Assembly: GCA_016704535.1 (NCBI GenBank)
Contig: JADIZZ010000001.1
Location: forward strand, 260,667 to 324,666
DNA: 64,000 nt
Reading direction: 5' to 3'
Source: Betaproteobacteria bacterium
GTDB lineage: Bacteria > Pseudomonadota > Gammaproteobacteria > Burkholderiales > Burkholderiaceae_C
Both the position numbers and the translations under genes were made by a program. The number at the start of each line of letters is the position of its first letter. Positions within the stretch are counted from its first letter, which is position 1. Below, in pieces: positions 8,771-17,416 of this stretch. The notes under the pieces are model-generated. The model saw only the letters and a list, made by a program, of their open reading frames with translations, ran no database searches and was not told the origin of the DNA.

Positions 8771-11404
8771 ATGAAGCCTCGCATCCCGTCCCGTCCGTCC
8801 ACGCGCCTGCTGCTGGCCGGCGCCGTGCTTCTGCTGATGGCTGCCTGCGGCGGCGGCAGCGGTGAAGCGCCACCGCCGGCCCCAGGCGCACCGGCCGACA
8901 CGAGCGGCCCCGTCGTCACCATCACCGACAGCGTGGTCGACGCCACCGCCACCGGCCCGGTGACCTTCACGTTTGCCTTCAACGAGGACGTGGGTACCAG
9001 CTTCACCGCTGACGACGTAGCGGTGACAGGCGGCACCAAGGGTGCGTTCACGCGGGTCAGCGGCACGCGCGCCACGCTGGTGGTGACGCCCACGCCGAAC
9101 AGCACCGGCACCGTCCAGCTCAGCGTCGCGGCCAATGCCGCGGTCGACGCGCGTGGCAACGGCAACGCCCTCACCACCTCGCAGCAGGCCTATGAGACCG
9201 TGGTGCGCAACCAGATGGCCCTGCCGGTCAGCTTCAACGCGACCGATGTCGGTTACGGCCTGGTGGGCTTCGGCGGCGCCGAGGACTCGAGCATCGTCGC
9301 CGACCCGACCGACGCCGCCAACAAGGTGGCCAAGGTGGTGCGCGCCGCCGGCGCCGAAACCTACGCCGGCACGACCATCACCGACACCGTCGCGGGCGTG
9401 CAGCGGGGCTTCTCCCCCAAGATCCCCTTCAACACCACCGACACCCGCATGACCGTGCGCGTCTGGTCGCCCGACGCCAACATTCCCGTGCGCCTGAAGG
9501 TCGAGGACAGCACCGACCCGAACAAGTCGGTGGAGACCGAAGCCACCGTGACCACGGCTGCCGGCTGGCAGACCCTGACCTTCAACTTTGCCAACCAGGC
9601 GACGGGCACGTCGGCGTTGAACCTGGGCTTCAACTACAACAAGGCGACGATCTTCTTCGACTTCGGCCGGCCCAAGGCGAACGCAGTCCCGAAGACCTAC
9701 TACTTCGATGACCTCGCCTTCCTACCCGGCGCTGCAGGCGGTGGTGGTGGCAGCTGCGGTACCGTGGATCCGACCTGCGCGCCGACGACCGTCGTCCCGG
9801 CCGGTGCCACCGTGATCTACAGCGACGCGGCTCGCATCGCCGGCCTCGACACCCTGCCGAACTGGGGCCAGAGCCCGCCGGTCATCGGCAGCGAGCCCAC
9901 GATCGCGGGCAACAAGTCGCTGAAGTACACCTTCGGCGGCACGGCGCTGTACCAGGGCATCGACTGGTCGTCTACCCCGCTGAACGTGTCGAGCAAGACG
10001 ACGCTGCACTTGGACTTCTTCTCGGCCACCATCACGAGCGTGAAGGTCTCGATCATCAGCGCCGGCAAGGAAAACGCCGTCACCAAGACCGTGACCCCGG
10101 GCAACTGGAACGCCATCGACATCGACCTGGCGCTCTACACGGTGCCCGACAAGACCGCGATCATCCAGATCAAGCTCGAGCCGAACGTGGCCGGCACGCT
10201 GTACGTCGACAACATCTATTTCTACAGCGGCGCCACGGGCGGCGCCTGCGGCACCACCGAGCCGACCTGCGCACCGACGACCACCATCCCCGCCGGCTCC
10301 ACCGTCGTCTACAGCGATGCCGGCAACATCACCGGGCTGGATCCCTTCCCGGTCTGGGGCCAGAGCCCGCCGGTGGTGAGCAGCGAGCCCACGCTCGCGG
10401 GCAACAAGGTGCTGAAGTACACCTTCGGCGCGCTCTACCAGGGCATCGACTGGTCGGGCAGCCCGCAGAACGTGTCGGGCAAGGCCACGCTGCACCTGGA
10501 CGTCTGGTCGGCCAACGTGGCCAGCGTGAAGGTATCGCTCATCGGCGGCGGCGCCGAGAACGGCATCACCAAGACGCTGACGGCCGGCGCCTGGAACAGC
10601 CTTGACATCGACCTGAGCCTCTACACCTCGCCCGACAAGACGAAGGTCATCCAGATCAAGCTCGAGCCGAACGTGGCCGGCACGATCTACGTCGACAACA
10701 TCTACTTCCACGGCACGGCCGCGGGCGGCGGTGGCGGCGGTGGCGGCACCTTCAGCGGTGGCATCTACGCCAGCGACTACGCGGGCAACCTGGGCGCCAA
10801 CACCGCGAAGTCGGACAAGGGCGGCACCGTCGGCTTCTTCGTCGACCCGCGCTTGTACGCCGTGAAGATCTTCGAGGACGGCAGCGTCGCCGGCAGCGCG
10901 GTCAACCCCGGTGGCGTGCCCAACTTCTACTACGGCATCGGCAAGCCGGCCACGCCCACCTACGCCGACGCCTACTTCGGCGGCTACGTCAATGCGCCGG
11001 GCAACACCACGGCCGATGCGTCGTCGTTCGCGAAGATCAAGCTGAAGTTCTGGGGTGACGCCGAGTCGTGGGAGAAGCCCAACTTCACCGCGCAGGTCGA
11101 CGTGCTGCTGCAGGGCCCGACCAACGCCGCCTGCACCAACCCGTCGGGCCGGCCCGAAATCACCAAGACCGTAGCGGCACAGAAGATCGGCGCCGGCTCC
11201 GACTACGTCATCCCGAAGACCGACTTCCTGCTGACGGCCAGTTGCGGCGGAGCCTACACCGTCAACAGCGTGTGGTCAGCCGTCGGGGCGGTGGTGGTCC
11301 GCCTGGCGGGCAGCAGCAACCTGAACTACGTCAACCTGACGCCGAGCACGCCGCCGTCCTACCCGACCTTCATCAACATCGGGCCGATCTCGTTCATCAA
11401 CTGA
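8771..11404 (+). CDS. Large multi-domain lipoprotein with Ig-like and duplicated carbohydrate-binding-like modules
   Basis: The 877-residue protein has a lipoprotein signal with lipobox MAAC (Cys26) and a Gly/Pro-rich tether. In order it shows: an Ig-like_5-type domain (about 45-150; the NSTGTVQLSV/AAVDARGN pattern); a jelly-roll-like module (about 155-325); two near-identical modules of about 164 residues (329-653), each opening CGT..PTCAPT; a poly-Gly linker; and a C-terminal domain (about 660-877) with paired cysteines. Each beta module ends with a YxDNIYF or YYFDDLAF strand, as in binding modules of glucanases. No catalytic domain is recognisable. It is probably a surface glucan-binding protein of the GH81/GH17 system; binding is inferred. 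Confidence 0.75.
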   Translation: MKPRIPSRPSTRLLLAGAVLLLMAACGGGSGEAPPPAPGAPADTSGPVVTITDSVVDATATGPVTFTFAFNEDVGTSFTADDVAVTGGTKGAFTRVSGTRATLVVTPTPNSTGTVQLSVAANAAVDARGNGNALTTSQQAYETVVRNQMALPVSFNATDVGYGLVGFGGAEDSSIVADPTDAANKVAKVVRAAGAETYAGTTITDTVAGVQRGFSPKIPFNTTDTRMTVRVWSPDANIPVRLKVEDSTDPNKSVETEATVTTAAGWQTLTFNFANQATGTSALNLGFNYNKATIFFDFGRPKANAVPKTYYFDDLAFLPGAAGGGGGSCGTVDPTCAPTTVVPAGATVIYSDAARIAGLDTLPNWGQSPPVIGSEPTIAGNKSLKYTFGGTALYQGIDWSSTPLNVSSKTTLHLDFFSATITSVKVSIISAGKENAVTKTVTPGNWNAIDIDLALYTVPDKTAIIQIKLEPNVAGTLYVDNIYFYSGATGGACGTTEPTCAPTTTIPAGSTVVYSDAGNITGLDPFPVWGQSPPVVSSEPTLAGNKVLKYTFGALYQGIDWSGSPQNVSGKATLHLDVWSANVASVKVSLIGGGAENGITKTLTAGAWNSLDIDLSLYTSPDKTKVIQIKLEPNVAGTIYVDNIYFHGTAAGGGGGGGGTFSGGIYASDYAGNLGANTAKSDKGGTVGFFVDPRLYAVKIFEDGSVAGSAVNPGGVPNFYYGIGKPATPTYADAYFGGYVNAPGNTTADASSFAKIKLKFWGDAESWEKPNFTAQVDVLLQGPTNAACTNPSGRPEITKTVAAQKIGAGSDYVIPKTDFLLTASCGGAYTVNSVWSAVGAVVVRLAGSSNLNYVNLTPSTPPSYPTFINIGPISFIN
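9755..10729 (+). repeat. Tandem duplication of a 492-base module inside the lipoprotein gene
   Basis: Two consecutive copies run 9755-10246 and 10247-10729. They are still identical over long stretches: the 38 bases at 10161-10198 recur exactly at 10647-10684. Protein-level copies differ mainly in surface positions and by a two-residue deletion in the second copy (TFGGTALYQG against TFGALYQG). This looks like a fairly recent intragenic duplication. Confidence 0.85.
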
Positions 11405-11444
11405 ACGCGAAGATGGCGACCGGCAAAGGTCGCTCCGCCTGAAC

Positions 11445-11477
11445 TGCGGCGCCCTGCAAGGCGCCGCATTCGTTTCC
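11445..11477 (+). terminator. Probable Rho-independent terminator
   Basis: A perfect 9-base stem (TGCGGCGCC at 11445-11453, GGCGCCGCA at 11460-11468) encloses the loop CTGCAA and is followed by TTCGTTTCC. It lies 41 bases after the lipoprotein stop and closes the glucan locus. The U-tract is imperfect. Confidence 0.65.
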
Positions 11478-11527
11478 GCCGCCGATGCGACACTGCAGTC
11501 CGGCCGTTGAGCCTGACCATCGCCGTG

Positions 11528-12793
11528 ATGAGCCCCGCACCCTCCGCCTCGCGCACCCCCGCGGTGCTGGCGCTGGGCGTGGCGCAGACGCTGGCCTGGG
11601 CGTCGTCGTTCTACCTGCCGGCGATGCTGGCCGTGCCGATGTCGCGCGAGCTCGGCGTGGCCGTGCCCACGGTCTACGCCTTGCTGTCGATGGCGCTGGT
11701 GGTGTCGGCGTTGCTGGGGCCGCTGGCCGGGCGCCTGATCGACCGCCACGGCGGCCGGCCGGTGCTGATGGCCTGCAGCGGCGTCTTTGCGCTGGGCCTG
11801 GCCGTGCTGGCCACGGCGCAGGGGCCGTTGACGCTCATCCTGGCCTGGGTGCTGCTGGGCGTGGCGATGGGCTTCGGTCTCTACGACGCCGCTTTCGCCG
11901 CGCTGGTGCGCCTGTACGGCACCGACGCGCGTACGGCCATCACCGGGATCACGCTGCTGGCCGGCTTTGCCAGCACGGTGGGCTGGCCGCTGACCGCTTG
12001 GCTGGATGCGCAGTGGGGTTGGCGGGTGGCCTGCGGCAGCTGGGCGTTGTTGCACCTGGTGGTGGCCTTGCCGCTGAATGCCCTGCTGCCGCGTAAGGCA
12101 AGTCCGCCGTCGCCTGCGGCCGCCCCTGCCGTGGCCACCGCAGTCGCGCCCGTCGCGGGGCTCGCGCCTGTGGGCGCACCCATGTGCGCTGAGGCGCCGC
12201 CAGCGCCTGCGCGCTCGCAGCGCCCGGTCGCTGCACGCGAAGGGCTTCTGGCGGTCATCTTCGCGCTGATGAGTGTCGTCAGCACGGGTGTGGCCACCCA
12301 CCTGCCGGCGGTGCTGCAGGCCGCTGGCGCCACCCTGGCGGTCGCGGTGGCCACGGCCGCGCTGATGGGGCCGGCGCAGGTGGCCGCGCGGCTCGTCGAA
12401 CTGGGCTTGATGAGGCGGCGGTCGCCGCTGCTGACGGCCCGCGCCGCCGCACTGGGGCACCCCGTGGCCGTGGCGCTGCTGGTCGTGCTGGGCCCGCTGG
12501 GCGCGCTGCCTTTCGCCATCGTGCACGGTCTCGGGAACGGGCTCGTGACCATCGTGCGCGGCACCTTGCCGCTGGCGCTGTTCGGCGCCACGGGCTACGG
12601 CGTGCGGCAGGGCTGGCTCACGCTGCCGGCGCGGCTGCTGGGCGCGCTGTCACCGTGGCTCTTCGGGCTGGCATTGGCGCGCTGGGGGCTGGGGGCACTG
12701 TGGCTGTCGGCAGCGCTGGCGCTGGTCGGCTTCGCCGGCCTGGCGCTGCTGCGCCTGCCGTCGGTCACGAAGGACACGCCCACCGCAGCGTAG
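11528..12793 (+). CDS. MFS transporter
   Basis: This major-facilitator protein has 421 residues from the chosen ATG. It has about 12 hydrophobic helices in two halves separated by a Pro/Ala-rich cytoplasmic loop (about residues 190-240). The loop between helices 2 and 3 carries GRLIDRHGGRP, the MFS motif A. It resembles the YbfB/OFA-like group of small-molecule permeases, but the substrate is unknown. An in-frame TTG at 11507 gives seven more residues; the ATG was preferred because it begins just before the first helix region. The preceding gene ends in a terminator, so this gene needs its own promoter. Confidence 0.75.
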   Translation: MSPAPSASRTPAVLALGVAQTLAWASSFYLPAMLAVPMSRELGVAVPTVYALLSMALVVSALLGPLAGRLIDRHGGRPVLMACSGVFALGLAVLATAQGPLTLILAWVLLGVAMGFGLYDAAFAALVRLYGTDARTAITGITLLAGFASTVGWPLTAWLDAQWGWRVACGSWALLHLVVALPLNALLPRKASPPSPAAAPAVATAVAPVAGLAPVGAPMCAEAPPAPARSQRPVAAREGLLAVIFALMSVVSTGVATHLPAVLQAAGATLAVAVATAALMGPAQVAARLVELGLMRRRSPLLTARAAALGHPVAVALLVVLGPLGALPFAIVHGLGNGLVTIVRGTLPLALFGATGYGVRQGWLTLPARLLGALSPWLFGLALARWGLGALWLSAALALVGFAGLALLRLPSVTKDTPTAA

Positions 12794-12866
12794 CGGCGCT
12801 GTTTTCGTCGGCAGAATGCAGGCAAGGCGCGAAGACGCAGCGCAACGAAGCCAAAGGGCCGACTTC

Positions 12867-13337
12867 ATGGAACGCTTCACGATCTCGCTCGACGACCACC
12901 TGGCCGCCGCCTTCGACCAGTGGATAGGCCAGCGCGGCTACGCCAACCGCTCCGAAGCCGTGCGCGACCTCTTGCGCGCCGAGCTCGAACGTTCGCGCCA
13001 GGCCATGCCCCAGGGCCTGCACTGCGTGGCTTGCCTGTCCTACGTCTACAACCACCACGAGCGTGACCTGGGCGAGCGCCTGACGTCCATGCACCACGCC
13101 CACCACGACCTCACGCTGTCCACCACCCACGTGCACCTGGACCACGAACACTGCCTGGAAACCGTTCTGCTGCGCGGACCTGCGGCGGCGGTGCGCGACT
13201 TCGCCGACGCGGTGTGCGTCGAGCGTGGGGTGCACCACGGGCATCTGAACCTCATCAGCGTCGAGCCGCACGACCAGCATCATCATCATCACGGCGGCGA
13301 GGCCGAGGCGCACGTGCACCTGAAGCCCGCGAATTGA
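12867..13337 (+). CDS. nikR: Nickel-responsive transcriptional regulator NikR
   Basis: The 156-residue protein has an N-terminal ribbon-helix-helix (MERFTISLDDHLAAAFDQWI, then NRSEAVRDLLR). A C-terminal ACT-like domain carries the square-planar nickel site as His77, His88, His90 and Cys96 (STTHVHLDHEHC), matching E. coli NikR His76/His87/His89/Cys95. In E. coli it represses nickel uptake when nickel is plentiful. The C-terminus adds a His-rich tail (HDQHHHHH and HVH) absent from E. coli, perhaps a metal sink. No nickel transporter, urease or hydrogenase gene is present, so its targets lie elsewhere. ATG 12867 matches the conserved family start. Confidence 0.93.
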   Translation: MERFTISLDDHLAAAFDQWIGQRGYANRSEAVRDLLRAELERSRQAMPQGLHCVACLSYVYNHHERDLGERLTSMHHAHHDLTLSTTHVHLDHEHCLETVLLRGPAAAVRDFADAVCVERGVHHGHLNLISVEPHDQHHHHHGGEAEAHVHLKPAN

Positions 13338-13353
13338 GCGCGATGATGGTGGC

Positions 13354-14685
13354 ATGGAACCCCAGATGCTGACCGACGCCACCCACGCCCCTGCGCTGCG
13401 CAGCTGGGTCGCCTCGGCCAACTTGCCTGGCTGCGACTTTCCCATCCAGAACCTGCCGCTCGGCCGCTTCCGGCCGCCCACGGCCGAAGGCGCCGAGACC
13501 GAGCCGCCGCGCGTGGGCGTGGCCATCGGCGACCAGGTGCTCGACCTCAAGCTGGCCGCCGCGCAGTGCCCCTGGCCGGACGAGATCTATCCGCTGCTGG
13601 AGCCGTTGACTGCAGGCGACCTGGCCAACTTCATGGCCATGGGCCGGCCGGCCTGGCAGCTGCTGCGCGCTGCGCTGTCGGTCGCACTGGCCGAAGACAG
13701 TGATCAGGGCCCCTTTCTCGAGCTGTGCCTGCACCCGCAGGCCGACCTCACGATGCTGTTGCCCTGCGTGGTGCGCGACTACACCGACTTCTACATCGGC
13801 ATCCACCACGCCACCGCCATCGGCAAGATGCTGCGACCCGATAGCCCGCTGCTGCCCAACTACAAGTGGTTGCCCATCGGCTACCACGGGCGGGCGTCTT
13901 CTGTGGGGCTGGGCGGCCCGCTTCGGCGCCCCCTTGGGCAGATCCGGCTGGCGGCCGACGCGCCGCCGGTCTATGCGCCCACGCGCAGACTCGACTACGA
14001 GATGGAACTCGGCCTGTGGGTGGGCGTGGGCAACAAGGCCGGCGAGCCGGTGGCCATCGACATCGCCGAGGACCAGCTCTTCGGCGTCACGCTGCTCAAC
14101 GACTGGTCGGCGCGCGACATCCAGTCCTGGGAATACCAGCCGCTGGGACCCTTCCTTTCGAAGAGTTTCGCGACCTCGGTGTCGCCCTGGGTGGTCAGCT
14201 TCGACGCGCTGGCGCCCTTCCGCCGCCCCTTGCAGCGCCCAGCCGGCGACCCGGCACCGCTGGACTACCTGGACTCGCCCGCCAACCGCGCCCACGGCAG
14301 TTTCGGCATCACGCTGGAGGTGTGGCTGCAGACGGCTCGCATGCGCGCCGCACGCCTGCCCGCAGTGCGGCTTTCGCATGCCGACATGGCCGAGGCCGCC
14401 TACTGGACGCCGGCGCAGCTGCTCGCGCACCACACCAGCAACGGTTGCCCGCTGGCCACCGGCGACCTCTTCGGCACCGGCACGCTGTCGGGGCCGGGCG
14501 CGGGGCAGGGCGGCAGCCTCATGGAGCTGTCGCGCGGCGGCCGCGAGCCGCTGCTGCTGCCTGGTGGCGAGCAGCGCTGCTTCCTCGAGAACGGCGACAC
14601 GGTCGCGCTGCGTGCCTATTGCGAAGCGCCGGGGGCGGTGCGCATCGGGCTGGGGGCGGTGGCAGGCACCGTGATGGCCGCCTGA
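13354..14685 (+). CDS. fahA: Fumarylacetoacetase
   Basis: The 443-residue protein is full length for fumarylacetoacetate hydrolase, the last step of tyrosine/homogentisate breakdown (fumarylacetoacetate to fumarate and acetoacetate). It has the SH3-like N-terminal domain (about 1-130) and the FAH catalytic domain with VRDYTDFYIGIHHA (metal and catalytic Asp/His), YHGRASS, MELGLWVG and the metal-binding LNDWSARDIQ block. Homogentisate dioxygenase and maleylacetoacetate isomerase are not adjacent in this window. The gene starts 16 bases after nikR, but the two have no obvious functional link. Confidence 0.93.
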   Translation: MEPQMLTDATHAPALRSWVASANLPGCDFPIQNLPLGRFRPPTAEGAETEPPRVGVAIGDQVLDLKLAAAQCPWPDEIYPLLEPLTAGDLANFMAMGRPAWQLLRAALSVALAEDSDQGPFLELCLHPQADLTMLLPCVVRDYTDFYIGIHHATAIGKMLRPDSPLLPNYKWLPIGYHGRASSVGLGGPLRRPLGQIRLAADAPPVYAPTRRLDYEMELGLWVGVGNKAGEPVAIDIAEDQLFGVTLLNDWSARDIQSWEYQPLGPFLSKSFATSVSPWVVSFDALAPFRRPLQRPAGDPAPLDYLDSPANRAHGSFGITLEVWLQTARMRAARLPAVRLSHADMAEAAYWTPAQLLAHHTSNGCPLATGDLFGTGTLSGPGAGQGGSLMELSRGGREPLLLPGGEQRCFLENGDTVALRAYCEAPGAVRIGLGAVAGTVMAA

Positions 14686-14788
14686 GCACACGGTCGACCA
14701 CCGTGGTCTGCCCCGGTAGCGAAATGCACCGCCGTCGCGCCACTTATGCGATCTTGGCGCCGGTGCCTTCTGCCCACAATTCACCTCG

Positions 14789-15454
14789 ATGATGGACGAT
14801 CTTCGCCCGGCCGCCGTGGCCGCTCGCGTGGTGGACTGGCACACCCGCCACCCCCTGGTGCGCCGCATTTCTGCCGCCCACGTGCACGCGGTGGGCTATG
14901 TCGGGTTGCCGTTCTTGGGGGCCGTCGGTGCTGCCGTCGCAACCGTGGCCGCCTTGGCGCTGGCCCCCGCTGCGGGTGCCACGCCTGTCGAGCATCCAGC
15001 AGCGCCGACTCCCGCACTCGCCAAGGACATGGCCAAGAGCCTCGCTATCCCGTCGATCCGGCCCGTGATCAGCGATGAAGAGAAGGCGCGAGCGCGTCAG
15101 GCCCGCGAGGCGCTGGGCGTGCAACGGCCCACCGCCGCGCCGGCACCAACCGAGACGGCGACAGTCACCGCGACCTTGCCCCAGGCCACGCAGCGGCCTG
15201 AACCCGCGTCCGCCGCAGCCGCGTTTGCCCTGACGACGCGCCTGTTGCGCACCCGAGCCGAGGCCGAGCAGGTGCAGGTGGCCATGCGGTCGTTGCTGAA
15301 GACCATCGGTGCAGTCGGCGTGAAAGTCGACGTGCTGCCTCAAGGCGACGACTGGCGTGTCGTGGCTATGCCCTTCCCGCAGCGCGCTGCAGTCGACAAG
15401 GCGCGCGCGCTGCTTGTCTCACGCGGCATGCGTGTCGAAGTGGTCGACTTCTAG
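14789..15454 (+). CDS. Membrane-anchored protein with SPOR-like C-terminus
   Basis: The 221-residue protein has a cytoplasmic start and one hydrophobic helix (about residues 37-60). An Ala/Pro/Thr-rich linker follows, then a C-terminal domain of about 75 residues. The pattern RTRAEAEQVQVAMRSLL, VKVDVLPQGDDWRVVAMPF and AVDKARALLVSRGMRVEV has the beta-alpha-beta-beta-alpha-beta layout of SPOR peptidoglycan-binding domains. If it is a SPOR domain, the protein may act at the septum or envelope; the match is by eye and weak. Two adjacent ATGs offer alternative starts. No neighbour suggests a pathway. Confidence 0.5.
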   Translation: MMDDLRPAAVAARVVDWHTRHPLVRRISAAHVHAVGYVGLPFLGAVGAAVATVAALALAPAAGATPVEHPAAPTPALAKDMAKSLAIPSIRPVISDEEKARARQAREALGVQRPTAAPAPTETATVTATLPQATQRPEPASAAAAFALTTRLLRTRAEAEQVQVAMRSLLKTIGAVGVKVDVLPQGDDWRVVAMPFPQRAAVDKARALLVSRGMRVEVVDF

Positions 15455-15505
15455 GCGGCGCCCGTCACGGGCCCGGATGTCAGGCCGCGCAGCGCGCCTG
15501 CGGGT

Positions 15506-16096
15506 TCATTCGGCGGCAAACTGCGCCGCGTTGCGGCCCTGCACCCCGGCGTAGTGGCACTTGATTGCGGCCATGTCGGCTTCGACGTCCCCGGTGGGCT
15601 GGAACACCGGCCCCAGCACGGCGAGTTTGCGCCGGTAATCCAGCGAGGTCAGGATGATGGGCACGCGCGCTTCCAGTGCGATGAAATAGAAGCCGGTCTT
15701 CCAGTGACGTGTCTTGCCGCGGGTGCCTTCGGGTGGCACCACCAGTTGCACCGGACCTTCGGCTGCCACCAGCGCTGCCGCCGAGGCCGACACCAGGTTG
15801 TTGCTCTTGCTGCGGTCCACCGCGATGCCGCCCAGCCAGCGCATCAGCGTGCCGAAGGGAAACCGAAAGATGCTGCGCTTGCCCATCCAGCGGATGTTCA
15901 GGCGCATCACGAACGCGCAGACCAGGGTGTAGGGCAGGTCCCAGTTGCTGGTGTGCGGCGCGGCGATCAGCACGCACTTGCCTGCCTCTTCGGGCAGCGT
16001 GCCCTGCACCGTCCAGCCGTTGATGCGCAGAAAGGCGCGCGAGGCCGTGCGCAGCAGGGTGTTGACCACCGGGGTGTCGAAGATCGTTCTTGTCAT
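15506..16096 (-). CDS. 1-acyl-sn-glycerol-3-phosphate acyltransferase-like protein
   Basis: The 196-residue protein is a PlsC-type (LPLAT) acyltransferase. Motif I is HTSNWD (H-x4-D catalytic pair), motif III is VPPEGTRGKTRHWKTGF, and motif II is partly preserved as WMGKRSIFRFPFG. Such enzymes transfer acyl groups to lysophospholipids or related acceptors at the inner membrane. At under 200 residues it belongs to the short subgroup, so the acceptor may not be lysophosphatidate. The start at 16096 begins just before the domain; a longer open frame upstream has atypical composition. It is transcribed divergently from the phosphofructokinase gene, with 81 bases between them. Confidence 0.8.
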   Translation of the reverse strand: MTRTIFDTPVVNTLLRTASRAFLRINGWTVQGTLPEEAGKCVLIAAPHTSNWDLPYTLVCAFVMRLNIRWMGKRSIFRFPFGTLMRWLGGIAVDRSKSNNLVSASAAALVAAEGPVQLVVPPEGTRGKTRHWKTGFYFIALEARVPIILTSLDYRRKLAVLGPVFQPTGDVEADMAAIKCHYAGVQGRNAAQFAAE

Positions 16097-16177
16097 GCAG
16101 CAGGCGTGGGCGGGCGGTTTCGCGGCGCATTGTCGCCGCCGCGCACCGGCACAATGCGGTGCAGGAGGAAACGAACC

Positions 16178-17416
16178 ATGCCATCCGGAAAGATCCTCGT
16201 CGCCCAGGGCGGCGGCCCCACCGCGGTCATCAACCAGTCGCTGGCCGGCGTGGTGCTGGAAGCGCGGCGCCATCACGGCATCCAGCGTGTCTACGGCGCA
16301 CGCCACGGCGTGCGCGGCATCGTCAACGAAGACTTCGTCGACCTCACGCAGGAAACCAGCCACAACCTCGAACTGGTGGCCCACACGCCTGCCGCCGCTT
16401 TGGGCAGCACCCGCGACAAGCCCGACCTGGCCTACTGCCACGAGATGTTCGAGGTGCTGAAGGCGCACGAGATCGAGCACTTCTTCAACATCGGTGGCAA
16501 CGACAGCAGCGACACCGTCCGCATCGTGGCGGACGAGGCCGCCAAGGCGGGTTATCCGCTGCGCTGCATCCACATCCCGAAGACCATCGACAACGACCTG
16601 GTGCTCAACGACCACACGCCGGGCTTCCCCAGCGCGGCGCGCTTCGTGGCCCAGGCCTTCGCCGGCGCCAACCTCGACAACGCAGCGCTGCCGGGCGTCT
16701 ACGTGGGCGTGGTGATGGGCAGGCACGCCGGCTTCCTGACTGCCGCCAGCGCTTTAGGCAAGAAGTTTCCCGACGACGGGCCTCACCTCATCTACGTGCC
16801 CGAACGCGTGTTCGACATCGGGCGTTTCCTGGCCGACGTGAAGGCCACTTACGACAAGCACGGCCGCTGCGTGGTGGCCGTCAGCGAAGGCATCCACGAC
16901 GCCGCAGGCCGGCCGATGCTGGAGGTGCTGGCCAAGGATCTGCACGGCGGCCTGGAGCGCGACGCGCACGGCAACGTGCAGCTCAGTGGCAGCGGTGCGC
17001 TGGCCGACCTGCTGTGCGAGGAGATCAAGAGCAAGCTGAAGATCAAGCGCGTGCGCGGCGACACCTTCGGCTACATGCAGCGCAGCTTCGTCGGCTGCGT
17101 GAGCGATGTCGACCAGCGCGAGGCGCGTGAGGTCGGCGAGAAGGCCGTGCAGTTCGCGATGTGGGGCGGCGTCAACGGCTCGGTGGCCATCAAGCGCACC
17201 GGTTTCTATTCGGTCGACTACGAACTGCTGCCCCTGGCCGCGGTGGCCGGCAAGACCCGCACGATGGAAGACCACTTCATCAGTGACAGCGGCACCGACG
17301 TGACCGACGCGTTCAGGCTCTACCTGCGTCCGTTGCTGGGTTCGGGCATGCCCGACGCCTTCAGGTTGCGGCCCGCTGCGGTGCCCAAGGTGCTGAGGCG
17401 CGGTGCCGCGGACTGA
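16178..17416 (+). CDS. pfp: Diphosphate (PPi)-type 6-phosphofructokinase
   Basis: The 413-residue protein catalyses phosphorylation of fructose 6-phosphate in glycolysis. Sequence marks are the N-terminal GGGPTAVIN loop, GGNDSSDT (residues 106-113), IPKTIDND with Lys135, and VVMGRHAGFL. ATP-dependent enzymes have GGDGS and PGTIDND; Asp109 and Lys135 here are the changes that favour PPi, so the reaction is probably reversible. The Asn at position 108, where GGDDS is usual, is a small variation. ATG 16178 has an AGGAGG in front of it. The 3' end overlaps the next gene by 14 bases. Confidence 0.88.
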   Translation: MPSGKILVAQGGGPTAVINQSLAGVVLEARRHHGIQRVYGARHGVRGIVNEDFVDLTQETSHNLELVAHTPAAALGSTRDKPDLAYCHEMFEVLKAHEIEHFFNIGGNDSSDTVRIVADEAAKAGYPLRCIHIPKTIDNDLVLNDHTPGFPSAARFVAQAFAGANLDNAALPGVYVGVVMGRHAGFLTAASALGKKFPDDGPHLIYVPERVFDIGRFLADVKATYDKHGRCVVAVSEGIHDAAGRPMLEVLAKDLHGGLERDAHGNVQLSGSGALADLLCEEIKSKLKIKRVRGDTFGYMQRSFVGCVSDVDQREAREVGEKAVQFAMWGGVNGSVAIKRTGFYSVDYELLPLAAVAGKTRTMEDHFISDSGTDVTDAFRLYLRPLLGSGMPDAFRLRPAAVPKVLRRGAAD

